Positions 1-12,186 of a stretch of 64,000 nt of DNA are shown in pieces. The notes under the pieces are model-generated. The model was not told where the DNA came from. It saw only the letters and a list, made by a program, of their open reading frames with translations, and searched no databases. The position numbers and the translations under genes were made by a program. Source of the stretch: Drosophila pseudoobscura (taxonomy: Eukaryota; Arthropoda; Insecta; Diptera; Drosophilidae); assembly GCF_009870125.1 (NCBI RefSeq), contig NC_046683.1, positions 63,937,869 through 64,001,868 on the forward strand, given 5' to 3'. The first letter of the stretch is position 1. The number at the start of each line of letters is the position of its first letter.

Positions 1-519
1 GCAACAATAAAAATAAAATCAAGAGTATTAGAGGAAGTACGAAGCTTTTGATACTCTTTGAATAGCATTGTTCCAATGAGAGCTATATACTTGAAGACGG
101 GCACGGCTATATCGTCTCTCGTACTCGTCTGTCAAGGCTGCTCAAGAGGCTGCTTGGGTGGTGCTAAGATAACAATACCCTTGGCAAAGGGTAGTGCAAA
201 TACCCGCTCCTCTAAATAAATATCAGCGGAAAGCGTATGCCAAACGATAAAGAATTTGTCAACATCTTGTTGGTTGAGGAGTTAAGTCCTTCTTGATGGG
301 TTTCACCCTCCTGACAAATGGAATGAATCGTTGATGGTCTGGGGACCAGCCAGGGGGGACTTCCCGGCGGACAGACTGCATTCCCTTCGAAGTATTCAAA
401 TGTGTGTATGACGCGCGACTTGCATTTGACTAAATGAAGTTACTGCTGATCGATTTCTTTAATAATTCTTACAGTTTCATTTTGGGACAATTTATCAAAC
501 GAAATAACTTAACCTAAAA

Positions 520-536
520 GTGTGTGTGTGTGTGTT
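520..536. repeat. (GT)n microsatellite
   Basis: An uninterrupted run of alternating G and T of about 17 bases, followed by a broken TTTGTGTACGTGTG continuation. Confidence 0.9.
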
Positions 537-775
537 TGTGTACGTGTGGCATGGTAGCGGGAACCCCTTTATGTGTGCTGGTGGCCACGTTTCTGTCACC
601 TTGCCATCATCATCGCCCTCATCATCATCTACGGCAGCGCCAGGGCACCCGCTGATCACATGCCAAGACATTTTATAAGTGCCTCATTGCTCGACATTCG
701 TGTCACGCAGCAAAGTTGTTACTCAAAAATGTTCCGAGGAGCCATAAACGTGCGACAAGTTGAGGAGTGGCGGTA

Positions 776-829
776 GCAGTGGGCCAGTGGCAGTGCCAGT
801 GGCAGTGGCAGTGCCAGTGGCAGTGACAG
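776..829. repeat. CAGTGS hexamer tandem repeat
   Basis: Imperfect tandem copies of CAGTGG and CAGTGC, about nine units. It makes spurious open frames on both strands (Val/Ala/Pro on plus, His/Trp/Cys on minus). Confidence 0.85.
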
Positions 830-1596
830 TCGCAGGACCATTCGCAGGGATGGCGGAGGTGTTGCCATATAGTTTTGTGCTGCAAATTGGCAGTTGTGTA
901 AGTCAAATTGTAGTCTGTCTATTTGCCACTTCCCACATCCCACTTCCCTCTCCCATCGCACCATTTGCGGCTTCCATTAGCCAAAGGAAATCTCAGAAAA
1001 AGGAAGGAAAAAACCCAAGGAAAGTTGGCTAAAAAATTACATTTGACCATCTGGCTGTCAGTTTATTTTTGGGCCAACTTTGATGATGGGCCTAGATTAT
1101 AACTTTGAATGTTATGTAATTAACAGACAGAAGGAAACTTCGGCATCACGCATGGCCTACTGCTTTGTTTTCTGTGCGGTTTCTCTCATTCTCTGGATTT
1201 AGAGATTGTTATGCCACTTATTCTTCGGATACAAAGATATCTCTCCCAACCCCAACGCCCCCCCAGCCATGAATATAGAGATTGTATCTTTGTTTGTGCC
1301 ACAGAATTTTGTACATAAACCAAATTGATTCACTTAACGCTACACGCCATTAATCTGCCAATGTTCTCGTTGCTTCTGGAACAGCTTCATCTTCCACTTG
1401 GCCTTCTTTGGGGATATGCTGTTCTGCCATTCGAGCTTCCCCACTCTGGTTAGGCTTTCAGGCTATTTTTACACTCTTGCGGTCCTTGGGGCGTCTTTAA
1501 TCAGCGTCGCCTCCCTGCGGTTGGGTCTGGTCTCTGGTCTCTGGCCACCTGCATGGCAGTCTCACATCAAATAAAGTGGTTTTTGGTGCACGTTGA

Positions 1597-1617
1597 GGGG
1601 GGGGGGGGGGGGGGGGG
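1597..1617. repeat. 21-base poly-G run
   Basis: An unbroken run of 21 G, preceded by CACGTTGA and followed by ACCGGGACC. Long G runs are rare in Drosophila DNA, and the exact length is prone to sequencing error. Confidence 0.85.
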
Positions 1618-1948
1618 ACCGGGACCACTCCTCTCCTCTTGGACAGCTCTGAAACATTGATCTCTATTCCGGGAACGGGAACTCTCGGCAAAATCCACAA
1701 AACTTAAAGTTTAAATTTCAAATGTTGATTTTGTCATGGATGCATGGGTGCATGATGGGAAGGGGGGGAAGGGTTGGTAAAGGGACTGGGAGGAATTCGC
1801 TTTGTTATGCAAATAATTGTCAACACCTTTTGTGCGTTTGCAAATTTCATTTCGTTGTGCAATTTTCAGCGGTATCTAACGGGGCGTGGCTTTGTCCGTG
1901 AATGTCATGGTATGAGTGTGTGGGCAGCACAAATGTTGCCAATTATTT

Positions 1949-1966
1949 ACACACACACACACACAC
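1949..1966. repeat. (AC)n microsatellite
   Basis: About nine AC units following AATTATTT. Confidence 0.9.
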
Positions 1967-2794
1967 TCCCATGACACACTCACGAGACACAGATACACGG
2001 GGGCGATACACACGGAAGGGGGGCAAAAGCAGGGAAAGCAGTTTGGCGTTTGCACAATGTTGAAGCGGAACGGAACGGTACGGTCCGAGGGACATACGTA
2101 CGAGTATCACAAAATTGCCAGCACCCAAGCAAACCGCAAACGTGGACAGAAAGGCGTGGTCCGAACCAAATGCGAACAAAACGCGTTTCATGCGCCATTG
2201 ACAGAGTCAACCCGGAGGGATCCCGGGGGCTTCCAGGGGTATCCAGAGGATGTGGGGCGTACAGCGGCACAGGAGTATAGGAGTATAGGTGGGGGAACGG
2301 AAATGGGTGGCTTACCGGGCATATTTGCGGCTAATTGGCTTTAAGTAGTGCTGATTACAGTGTGCCCGCCGTCGATATTCAAGTGGCTGCCTCGCTGAAA
2401 CGCAGGCTCTCTGGTTTTCGATGGTTTTCGATGGCTGGCGGTGGCTCGATGGCTGGCGTGAGCATTTTCAATTACGAAATACAAATTAGCGGGCGCTGAA
2501 AAGCAGGCAATACATTTTTGTTAACTTATTAAAACGCAATGAGCCTCTCTTCGCGGAGCGGAGGGGGCAGTTGTGGGTGGAAAGTGGGGGGGCTGGAAAG
2601 TGGCTGGGCGTGGCCATAAATTAATGTCATTAATTTGAGCTTAACACTGGTTTATGCATCGTCTGCCGCTGTAACTACAACTTACACGCATGGCCGCCGG
2701 ATGACGCAGAGGAGGGAGGACAAGCACCAGGAGCAGGAGCCGCCACTGAAACAGGAAACAGGAACCAGGACGAGAAAACGAGAATGAGAACGAG

Positions 2795-2833
2795 AGTCGA
2801 GTCGAGTAGAGTCGAGTCGAGTCGAGTCGAGTC
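2795..2833. repeat. (GAGTC)n pentanucleotide repeat
   Basis: Seven to eight tandem copies of GAGTC with one GAGTA variant, followed by TGGCCAG. On the minus strand it gives a run of Ser/Thr/Arg/Leu codons that is not a real protein. Confidence 0.9.
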
Positions 2834-3126
2834 TGGCCAGAATGCTGTGCATTTAATTGTTGCATTTTAATTAAAATTTATACACAAAAGCTTTTAGCTT
2901 AAGTAAGCGGCCATTGCCGGCTATGGCAAGGGCGACGGCGACGGCGACCAGCGGGCAGGCAGGCAGGCCGGCCGGCAAGCAGATATACATATAAATGTAT
3001 ATGTATTTGTGCAGGCGAATATCTGTACATTTATCCGGCGAATATGCCATATAAAAATGCAATAAGCAAAAGGCATGCATAGGTAGCAAATTATGCCAGC
3101 TTCGCGGAGTAATTAACTTAATATAA

Positions 3127-3195
3127 AGCAGAAGCAGCAGGAGCGGCAGGAGCAGCAGGGGCAGCAGGAGCAGGGACAGGGACAGAGACAGGGAT
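3127..3195. repeat. Imperfect GCAGGA/GGGACA repeat
   Basis: Purine-rich tract of GCAGGAGCAGCAGG-type units that changes into (GGGACA)n and GAGACA at its right end. Confidence 0.8.
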
Positions 3196-5411
3196 TCTTG
3201 GATTACCGCTATCTACCCGCAATACGAGTACACATTTGGCTGGCATTTTCCGCAGCGGAAAATTGCTAGCACTTTATTCTCCCAGCAGCATGCTGCACTG
3301 CTCCTGCCTGTGCTCCTCCCTCTGCTTCTGGTTTTTCTCCAGCTGCCAGTTTATAGAGTTTACACGTTGTTTTCCTCCCCTTTGAACAGCAACAAATTCA
3401 ATTTGCTGAATGAAAGTCCGCTAAAGAAAGGAGAGATGAGATACAACTATGAGCTTTTATTAGTCAATTAAATTATGATTTAAACCAATTCTAAGCCGTT
3501 TCAAGTAGAGTATTGAACATTTATCTATTAATTGCTTTGTGTTTAAATTAAGCTAAGACCTCTTTCTCCCAATGCCATCATTGCGTTAACCCACGTTGTG
3601 GCATCTTTAATCCCGAAACAACGCGCTTGTACCCATCCCCATCTCCATCTCCGTTTTCATCCCCATCACCATATTCTGATGGCGGCCAAGAGGCACTTAT
3701 GAATTTCACATAATCTCTGTCGCGCTTAAGACGTCTAGACACAACTTCAAGCGAAAAGAAAAACACAAGAAACTCAAACTCAAATTACGCGAAATTTGGA
3801 AAACAGAGCTCGAGTGAAAATTCCTTCCACTCCGTAGTCCGTGGCAGTAGCAGTAGCATTTGCATTTGCATACTTATTAAAAAGAATATGAGGCCTCCAA
3901 CAGCCAACAGCCAACAGCCAAAATCCAACCAGTTGATAGGGGCGCAGAATTATATATTTAAATTATGCCAAGTGACAGTTAATAAGCAGCCCGAGCGAGA
4001 GCCCACTGCGGATCTGCAATCCGAAATCCCCTTCAAGTTGTGGATGTGTGCTCCGAATGCCAAATAAGGTGTCAGACGGGAGTCGACCTCAAAACGGGCA
4101 AACAAAGAGATTTGCGGGTCAAACAAATAAACCCTTTTGGGGACTCCTGCCTTGATTTGATTATGCTACCTTTCAACCCTTCGGTGAACATCAAAAGCCT
4201 GTGGCTGCGGCCAGTGCCTCTGCCTGGGCCTCTGCCTGTCGTTTCAACACCTCAAATTAGTGCACTTTGTAGTTTCGATTTGGTTTCGTTTCGTTTTCGT
4301 TTTTGGTTGTTGTTCGAATTATAAAATTTGTCTGAGCCTCTCCATAAATCTTTAACCATTTCACGCACGTCTTGCAGACGATGGCATGGCTGGGACCAAG
4401 GAGTCCTCTCCTGGTCAATGATTTGCTTCATTGACTAAACAAATTAAGTATACGACCCACGTGCGGGGACTGCTAAGAGTCATCTTAGCAGGGCCTGGGG
4501 CCGAAGGAGCTCTAAAATGTTTATAATGAGCTAATAAACACAAATTGATTGTGTGTGAAATTAAAAGAAACTTTTCATCCTCGCATCCACACACCACAGA
4601 CCACCACCCGGAGATGGACATAAGTTCGAATGGGTTCCGGTTTATTGGCTATAATTAGAAACAGGAATCTTCTCATATTAAAGATTATCCCCGATGCTAT
4701 ATAAATATTCGATATAAAAGTTTGCTTAAACGTTTAGCTTTCACTAGGAGTAGGGGCACTGAATCTCCACCGGGGGTTGGCCCACAGGCGCCTCGGAGGG
4801 ACGCTCAATTCGCTGACCAAATTTGACCAACACTTTTGGCAATAGTCGTAGGCCCCGGGACCCATAAACTATGCATTAGCTGCTGGGCACATGTTTAAAA
4901 TACCAAAATACCTTATGTGCATTGCCTCGAATCGCTGCGTGCCCTTGGTATCCTCGGTGGTGTCCGTACGGCTTGTGTCCATCCCTCTGGGCACCGTGCT
5001 TTGTCTGGTTCGGGCTCGGGCTTGGGCTCGCTCCTCTTTTGTCTTTCGCTCTCGGTCTTTATCTCGGACTGCGGCACAATGACGCGGCAGCGTATGAGTA
5101 ATGGGTGTCCCTGTGTGGGTGAATGTGTAAGTGTGTAAGTGTGTATGCGGAAGGTTGCATCTACATAGAACCTATTACGTATACGCAGCGCGTAGCATTT
5201 TGATCTGGCTGCCACACCATGCCGCCATGCCCACACCGTGCCCCACTCTTCTGCACCCCATCCGCGTATAATAAAGTGTTTGCGACTTTTTCATTGCTCA
5301 CGTACGCTTTTCATGACTGACTTCTTATGCTTTAGGTTAAGGTTCCGTCTACGGTTTTGGGTCTTTGTCTCCTATCCCCCTTTGCTATGCTTCTCCTCCC
5401 ATTTATTCGAT

Positions 5412-5438
5412 CTGTGTGTGTGTGTGTGTGTGCGTGTG
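5412..5438. repeat. (GT)n microsatellite
   Basis: About 13 GT units with a single C interruption near the right end. Confidence 0.9.
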
Positions 5439-6687
5439 CTAAGCGAGTGCTTTATTTCATTAAGTTTGCTTCGTCCGAAAATCTTTGTGGCTAACTTTGT
5501 GCTTAATATCCCGTTGCGAGTTCCGTGCGGTTTTTGTGGGATTCCTTTATAGTTTCTATCACACAACGCATCTCTGTCCGCCTCCGCCTCCGTGTCCTTG
5601 TCTGTGCTTGTGTCCTGACGCATCTCTGGGAAATGGCTAACAAAGTACGGCTACAGGGGCGCAGGCCAAGATTTCTTTTGTTTTTTTCTCTCCCGGGCCT
5701 CTCCTGGACCATCGTGTTGGCATTTATTTACATATTTATGAAGCGAAATATTAAGAATTATATGGAAGCGAGGTTAACTTGAGGGAGGATCCCAGAGCCC
5801 AGAGCCCAGACCCCCGACCGTTTCCATTTACCATTTACCGAGCCAGCAGCCAGCAGTCAGCAGTCAGCACCCAGTAGCCGAACTCCGTCCGGGCCGGGCC
5901 GGGCCGGGTCGGGCCGCATTTTTTCCTGCATTTTTGGCAGACAAGAATTTTTTGCAGGAACAGAACCGACCGAAACGGGGCAGAACCCAAGATACTACAC
6001 ATTTCGAATAGCAATAATATTTGTAGACAAATATCTTGACATCCCTTCGTTCTTATTGCACGGGCGTTCTTTGAAGGTGATTCACTGGAAAGGAGCCCAG
6101 TCCTGCGGCTATGATCTGTGTTTGTGCGTGTGTGGGTTATTCGTTTTCGTTTCATTTGTTGTTGGCGTCATAAATTCTTATTAATTTATAATAAAAATTT
6201 GTGAAGAGCCAACCGAAACCAAACGAACCGAAACGAAACGAGACGAGACGAAGCTTGATGCGGAATTTTCCAAATTAATATTTCATTTCAAATGCTCTGG
6301 AAACTCAACTCTCTACGAAGCACAATCGCACATACATATAATATAATATTATCTCCTTAAGCAAAAAATTGTTGCATGCTTTTGTTCGTTTTGCGGCTAA
6401 TGAAATTCTGTTACTGGGAAATGAATGAAATGTACTGTATGCTAAAAGCAGAACCCCTCCAATCCCCCAGAATAGTCCCTTCACTGCAGAGACTGCGTGC
6501 CAAAAACGATTTGGTTCGCTATAAATTCTAATTACCAGAGAGTTACGAGTTGGAAAATTACATTTTATTATATGATAAAAGTTAAGCTTCAACTGGACGA
6601 CGATAATGTATACCCAAATAGATTTACATGCGTATTCCCCGAACAAAGCCAACCGCAAACTCCACTTAATCATGTGTCGCTGCCCAA

Positions 6688-6713
6688 GCAGCAGCAGCAG
6701 CAGCAACAGCAGG
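6688..6713. repeat. (CAG)n repeat followed by (CCACCT)n
   Basis: About eight CAG/CAA units. They are followed immediately by CTCCACCTCCACC-type repeats to about 6740. In one frame this would read as Gln then Pro runs, but no splice sites or protein similarity support coding. Confidence 0.85.
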
Positions 6714-8851
6714 CTGCTCCACCTCCACCTCCACCTCCATCGACTGGTACTCCTATACCAACTCTCACTCCCACTCGCACTCCATCCTCCTCTTTGACTG
6801 TATTCAAGTGTCAGAAGTGCAATTTATTTTTATGTTGTGTAGTGTTGTTTTGGCCAGGAAAAAATAGAAGAAAAACAAGACTAAGGGAAGACCATACTAT
6901 ACCAAACCAAACCAAACCAAAAGCCGAAACCAGCGAGCGCGCGAGAGCCCCAAACAATACACAAAATATACAAAAGCCCAGGACCAATGGAGAAGATGGA
7001 GTGTGAATGGGAATGGGGATGGGGATGGGGATGTAGCGCAAGCACCATAGTGCTTGTCCAGCTTCCAGCTGGTGTGGCCATAAAAACCAAAGCTGGAACT
7101 GGAGCTGGAGCTGGAGCAGAGTGTGGTTTCTCCCAGCTATCCGTAAAGTGTTGATATATGCATGAGAAAGATGGAGATGGGGATGGCCGTTGTCCGTTGG
7201 CCGATGGCCGATGGGAGGATATACCGAGGACTATAACCAAGCTAATCGAGATGGCTCTGGTCCCGGCTTCGACTTCGATTTCCATTTCTCTTTGTATACG
7301 AATAATGTATAATTTTTTATGATGAAGTAACATCGATAACCAGCCGAAGTGCTTCTTGTTGACCTACATAACCAATTGCCAGAGCTCTTCATTCGAATGG
7401 CAGTGAAAAGGCAATGAATTTGAAATGAAATGCCCCTGTCCCTTCCCCTGCTCTCGCTCATGCTTCCACTCCCCTGGTGCAAATGATGACCAATTTTTGC
7501 ACTTACACTCGCATCTGTCATAAGACAGCCTAATTTATTTATTTCCTAATTAAGTAGCATGTTGCAAAAGTTTTTGGTATTACAGCAGCCACAGGGACAG
7601 ACACAGACGCAGACAGAGACAGAGACATAGACACAGACCAAAGCCAGATACTGCTGATGCTCATGCTGCTGCAAGTGCAACTGCAACATTCTCGATGTCA
7701 CGTTTCGAGCAACTAATTTGTAAATTTTCGTCTAAGGGCAAAAAGTTTGCGGTGTTGTGCTCCGCCTCCACATATATGTATGTCCCATGTCCCACCTGTA
7801 CCTTTACCTGTACCTTCGGCATTGCCACTGCCACTGCCCTGGCAATATGTCAAAGGTGTAAGAACGCGGCATGTGGGTGGGCGGATAGGTGGCTTTTCCA
7901 CGGCCGAGAGCCCGGGAGCCCGGCAGCCCGAGAGGCAGAGAGGTTGAAAGCGAGTGCTGAAAGTAGCTGCATGCCATGTGGGACGTGTGCGGTTTTGATG
8001 CGGTTTCGGTTTAACAGCTCCCCATGTTACCTACCGCCACCTGAGCCCATAAAATGCAGTCGACGAGGAGCGTGGAGCTCGGAGCTGGGAGCTGGGACAC
8101 AGGGGAGTCCCAATCCTAGAGATGAGTTTTGTCAGCTTAAAGTTGATCATAATGAAGTTGCAGTCTGCGTCTGCCCTGGAGTGGCACGTGCCGTTGCCAT
8201 TTGAATGTTGATTGAAATGTTGTTGGCACTTTACAAATTTTTCGGTTGGATCCGGATCCTTAAAGGTACGAGTATTTCCCTGGCCTGGCTCTTATTTTGA
8301 ATGAATTTGAATGGTCTTCACGGGCTTTTTGTGGCCTTTCATCAAAATTCAATTGTTTCCAGTTTGCGCCGGCACTCGACGCCAGTTCCAGATATCAGGA
8401 CACCAGGACACCAGGACACGAGGACACCAGGCCACGGATACAGACACGGACAATCCTCCATTGTTGACCCTTTTGGGGTCTTTTGTTTTTCGCTCGGCCA
8501 GCCAAGCGCGCCAAGTGGACGTTTATCTTTTGCAGTCACTGTGCACTTGCAGCGAAATTTTAGTTAGTTTGCTCGACCCAAAAGTACAAACTGTAAGTGG
8601 ATATAAACCATTTTATTTGCGCTCCGGTGCGGCATATGTTTGCATAACATTTTGTGGAGCGTGAAGAGAGCCGCGCCCAAGGAGCCCTCGGGACGCACAC
8701 CGCACCTTAAAGACAGCATTTCAGCATTTTAGCATTTCAGTATTGGCTTTACACATGGTAAAACTTTATGTATTTACAGAAATTCGAAAATTAGACCAAA
8801 AATTTTCGGGTAGTGGCATTAGCCACTGGGTAGGCCGACCGGCCGGCTGGT

Positions 8852-9741
8852 TTAGAGGGAGTAAACCGATTTGACCGTCGATCCTTGTTTGGTCATCGAG
8901 TCCTTGTGCAGCTGGTACTTCATCTGGAGCGGCGGCAGTTTCAACGATTCGCGCAGCTTCAGTCCAATATGAACGATTGCCGACTCGTTCTGTCCATTGC
9001 AAGTCCAAACAGCTGTCAAAGAGGAGGCGGGGGGGAATTACGGGAGCTATTCCTGGAATAGTAGGCGGCTATTGATACGTACAAATTTTGCTTTGCTTGC
9101 CACGCATGTTGATGACAGCGCCGCAGATTTCTTCAGTGTGCTCGAAGGCTTCGCCAATCAGTATTAGAATCTGTCGACAGTCGGGAGAGTCGAGGGCTAG
9201 ATATGACAGCCAACAGACACAAAGCTCTTCCTCGAGATACTTACCACATCCAGCCAGAGCTTGTCCAGCTCCAGCTTGCTGCGACGGTTCGTAGTGATTA
9301 CCCAGCGTCCGCCAAACTTGTTGGCCTCATCCTCCCACATGGGTCTGGGGTGACATTGGATGGATGACTATAGCTAGAACTCTGCCCGAACAAGCGGATC
9401 TCACAAGCGAGTACTCACTGTATGCCCTTCTTGAACAAAGAATAATCGCTGCACAATCGGATCTGCGATGGAGGTTTGATGTGGGTGTACAGGCTCCAGA
9501 AGTCCTCGACCATGTCGAAGCTAGTGATTTCGTTTTGCAGCTCCTCCCAGGACTTGGAGCGATCGCTCTCCAAGTACCAGAGCGTCCAGGTGTGCTCCAG
9601 CGGATGTTTGACAGCCGAACTGACCATCTTTATCACAGGAGCAACTGGATCCATCGGCGATCCGTGGGCGGTGATCTCTGTGCTGGAAGCGGAGCGCGTT
9701 GTGTTGCGCGTTTTGCGCACCAATTTGAGATCGGTGTTCAT
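8852..9741 (-). CDS. eIF4E-family cap-binding protein (four exons, 223 aa)
   Basis: Translation initiation factor 4E paralogue, which binds the m7G cap of mRNA and recruits eIF4G. Coding exons on the minus strand are 9741-9419, 9344-9245, 9170-9083 and 9012-8852. Introns are 74, 74 and 70 bp, each starting GTGAGT, GTAAG or GTACGT and ending in AG, and the frame closes exactly (672 bases with stop). The core runs from HPLEHTWTLWYLE (residue 46) to the C-terminal SVYSL. Cap-stacking tryptophans are W65 and W111, with E112 after W111 in PMWED. The triphosphate-contact residues R164 and K169 and the tryptophan W173 are present. W82 in VEDFW is the eIF4G/4E-BP docking tryptophan. The N-terminal 45 residues are unlike canonical eIF4E and rich in Thr/Ser. 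Drosophila carries several tissue-restricted eIF4E paralogues, some testis-biased; I cannot say which one this is. A CATAAA at 8770-8765 is a possible poly(A) signal. The family call is very firm and the paralogue identity open. Confidence 0.95.
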
Positions 9742-10971
9742 TACGCTCGAGTGTTTTGTTTGAGAGAAACGATAAGTGTGTTTAATTTTAAATTCAGTTC
9801 CAGAGCAGTTGAAATATTTGTGTGTTCAACGTGTGTCTACAGTATTATACTGAAAAAAACCCAGAGTAACGACTATCTGACAGAAAAGGCAGAGAGCTAT
9901 GGATGGGGTGGAGAAGTTTTCCAAAGGGTATTGGGGACGTATGTATGTACACGTAGTAGTTGTGTGTGTTTGCTCTGTCATCGCTGACATTCAGTGCCCC
10001 CAATTCATAACTTTCATTGCACGTAAATAATTAGACACTCGTTGGGGGCATCCTTAAGCACTCTTCTTCCCCTCTTTCTCGGCGTCTTTCTAATTCAACT
10101 CTAAACTTTTTATGCTCTCATGAGCCACGAGTGCCTTGGAGCTCAGCTCGTTCATTGCCATCTTGTTGGCCTTGGTGATAAAAATCGAGCGCCTTATGCT
10201 TTCATTCATATAAAGCGTTAATTTTATGACACAGAATGGAAGGACACTTGAGCGACTCCAACTCCGACTTCGTCTCCGTCTCCGACTCCCAGGCCGAGTC
10301 CAGAGAGCGTAAAATTTACGCACTCACACTTTGCTGTGCTGCTTCTCGTGCTCTCTCGCTCTTTTCTTTTTTTGCTAGGATTTTACGACAATTGAGTGCG
10401 GGCCGGAGGAGGACCAGAGCAGCAGGTCCTGTCGAGGTAGACCTCTCCTTCTTGGCGCTTTGATGGTGTTGATAATGATGATGTTGTTGCTATTGCCAGC
10501 GCTGCCCGTTGCCGTTGCCGTTGCTATTGCCAGAGCTGTCGTCTTTTATGTAGCCTGCCATAAAAGTGAAAATATTATGAAGCTTGTTCGAACCCCTCAG
10601 CCCCCAGCTTGAGCCCCAAGTTCGAGGAACAATGAAACGGCAACGTAATTGCCGGCAAAGTATCTGGAAAGTCATCTATGAGGCAGTTTTTGACTTGTGC
10701 AATTGACACTGGCACACAGCACAGCAGAGCAGAGTAGAGCAGAACAGAGCAGAACACAACATAGCACAACATAGCACAACACAGCACAAGAGTTGCGATA
10801 GCGTGACAGCCCAAAATGCTAATAAAGGACGAGGCGACAAAGGCGACAATATCGAAAAGTAGGAACAATGTCTTCCTGACTTTAATTTGACAGCTGAAAA
10901 TGGAAATAAAGTGCTTATATATCTCAGGAGGTACATGTACCGATAGACACATATACCATCTGGCAGGGCAG
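9742..10971. other. Spacer between the eIF4E-like and gustatory receptor genes
   Basis: About 1.2 kb between two minus-strand genes. It should hold the promoter of the eIF4E-like gene and the 3' untranslated end of the receptor gene. An ATTAAA at 10886-10881 (minus strand) lies 86 bases after the receptor stop and could be its poly(A) signal. A repeat of CAGAGCAGAAC/CATAGCACAAC type at about 10716-10790 gives a false Cys/Leu-rich minus-strand frame. Two short frames near 10,100-10,330 are discussed among the rejected items. Confidence 0.6.
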
Positions 10972-12186
10972 CTAACGGTGGCGGTGCCAGTAGCTCTGCG
11001 TGTTCACGAAAATGAAGAAGATGGAAATGGATAGCACTCTGAAGAGGAATTTCATGTCCAGCGTAATTTTATAGACGGATATTTTGATGTGCTCACTGAT
11101 TTCCTGGTGTATCAACACATCTATCTGTGAATATAGAATGGAATGGAATGGAATTGTTGATCCTTATGGATGACTCACCGTTCTGTCAAAGCTGGGCTGA
11201 TAGTTGGTCAAGTGAAAGTGCCAGAAGCTGCGCGACAACCGAGATTCCCATGACAACATCTCAAAAATTGTAAAGTAGAACACTATGTTCAGCGCAGAAG
11301 TGGTCATGAAATAGAGATCCCGCTGCTCGATGGCTGTGATGAATACGAAGGGTATCAGTCCGTGCACCATTGCGCACAGCCAGTGGAATCGAAAGTGCTC
11401 GATGAGTCGTCGAGAGATGTGAAACACCCTCGATCGCAGCATAATCAGCTCCTCTGTCAGACACCGAAGTTGTTCGACCAGCACCGAAAGGTGGACACCG
11501 TCCAGCGGCTGAGCCCGTCGTACCTTGGCTACATCATTGGATATCCGCCGGGTGCACAGGTGCAGCTCCTGGTAGCAGGCAATGAGCACCACAAAGAGGC
11601 AGATGTTGATCGTGATCTGGAGCAGGAAGGCCATTAGAACGGCAGGTATGAGCAGTAAGATGATATTTTGCCTGGTGTCCCGATCTATGGCCGCTATAAG
11701 AGACCGTACGAGAGTGTGAAGGGCCAGCACGAGCAGCAGTAGATGCCGCCCTCGGAAGATATTCGGATGCTTGGCCATCGTCTGGAGTTGCCCCACCAGC
11801 CTGAGCATTTCATTCAGCAGCTGCACGCACTCCCCACTGTACACTAGGTTCTGTACACGGACCACCAAAATAACGTAATATCCAATCAGGGGCGACAACT
11901 CTTCCTCCTGGATGATCATATAGTAGACGTTGGACATAACGGTCGCTGTAAGGACCACTAGAACAAGTATGGAATACGCCCTCAGAGTATTGGACTGATA
12001 GATGCGTTCCCGCTTCAAATCGTAGACGAATGTGGTCAGGCCGCAGAGCTGGGTCAGCATTACGATGCAAAACAGGAAGAGCCGAGTGCAGCGGTTGAGT
12101 AAATTCACTTTCCTCATCGTGCCGATACTATTCATTGGGGACTGTGGCAGCAGGCAGCTCCATATCCGGACAGAGGGCCGTGTCAT
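10972..12186 (-). CDS. Gustatory-receptor-family protein (two exons, 386 aa)
   Basis: Predicted seven-transmembrane insect chemoreceptor of the gustatory receptor (Gr) family, expected in the membrane of taste or internal chemosensory neurons. Exon 1 is 12186-11179 (336 codons) and exon 2 is 11124-10972 (50 codons plus TAG). The intron is 54 bp, with donor GTGAGT after ACG and acceptor TTCACAG, phase 0. Long hydrophobic segments can be seen at about residues 31-50, 69-92, 102-112, 147-165, 172-202 and 268-305. A final hydrophobic segment, FRVLSISIFFIFVNTQ, lies near residues 361-376. The pattern of a long first exon with NYQPSFDRT at its end, then a short last exon encoding the last membrane segment, is typical of Drosophila Gr genes. 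The usual C-terminal TYxxxxxQF signature is poorly kept (IFFIFVNTQSYW). The start at 12186 has A at -3; M18 is an alternative start. No frameshift or stop is seen, so the gene looks intact. An odorant receptor is less likely. I cannot assign a numbered Gr orthologue. Confidence 0.85.

Larger units (their letters stand above)
1..8851. other. Intergenic or intronic stretch without recognisable genes
   Basis: No open reading frame here has the look of a real protein. The longer ones are built from simple repeats (CA, CAG, GAGTC, GGGGAT) and overlap on both strands. The stretch holds many short tandem repeats, of which the larger are listed separately. Base composition swings between AT-rich parts rich in TTAATT and GC-rich repeat blocks, as in Drosophila introns and intergenic DNA. 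Enhancers or untranslated exons could be present but cannot be seen from sequence alone. Confidence 0.7.

Noticed and set aside
90..130. Possible fragment of the same interspersed repeat (ACGGCTATATCGTCTC)
   Set aside because: Only about 16 bases resemble the repeat's GGCTAGATCGACTC part, and the conserved GATCAAGAATATATATAC core is missing.
9364..9987. Plus-strand 207-aa open frame over the eIF4E-like gene
   Set aside because: Antisense shadow of the first eIF4E exon and its upstream DNA.
10090..10323. Minus-strand frame ending in MAMNELSSKALVAHESIKSLELN
   Set aside because: The last 39 residues look somewhat protein-like, but the upstream part is an Arg/Ser repeat artefact from GACTCCGACT-type repeats, and no splice sites or family match support it.
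10236..10463. Plus-strand frame beginning MEGHLSDSNSDFVSVSDSQA between the eIF4E-like and receptor genes
   Set aside because: The start looks protein-like and a 70-bp intron (10,309-10,378) can be drawn, but splicing it leads to a stop after four codons. The unspliced frame runs through low-complexity codons. Not enough to call a gene.
10575..10952. Minus-strand 125-aa Cys/Leu-rich frame
   Set aside because: It is created by a CAGAGCAGAACA-type simple repeat and lies in the expected 3' region of the receptor gene.
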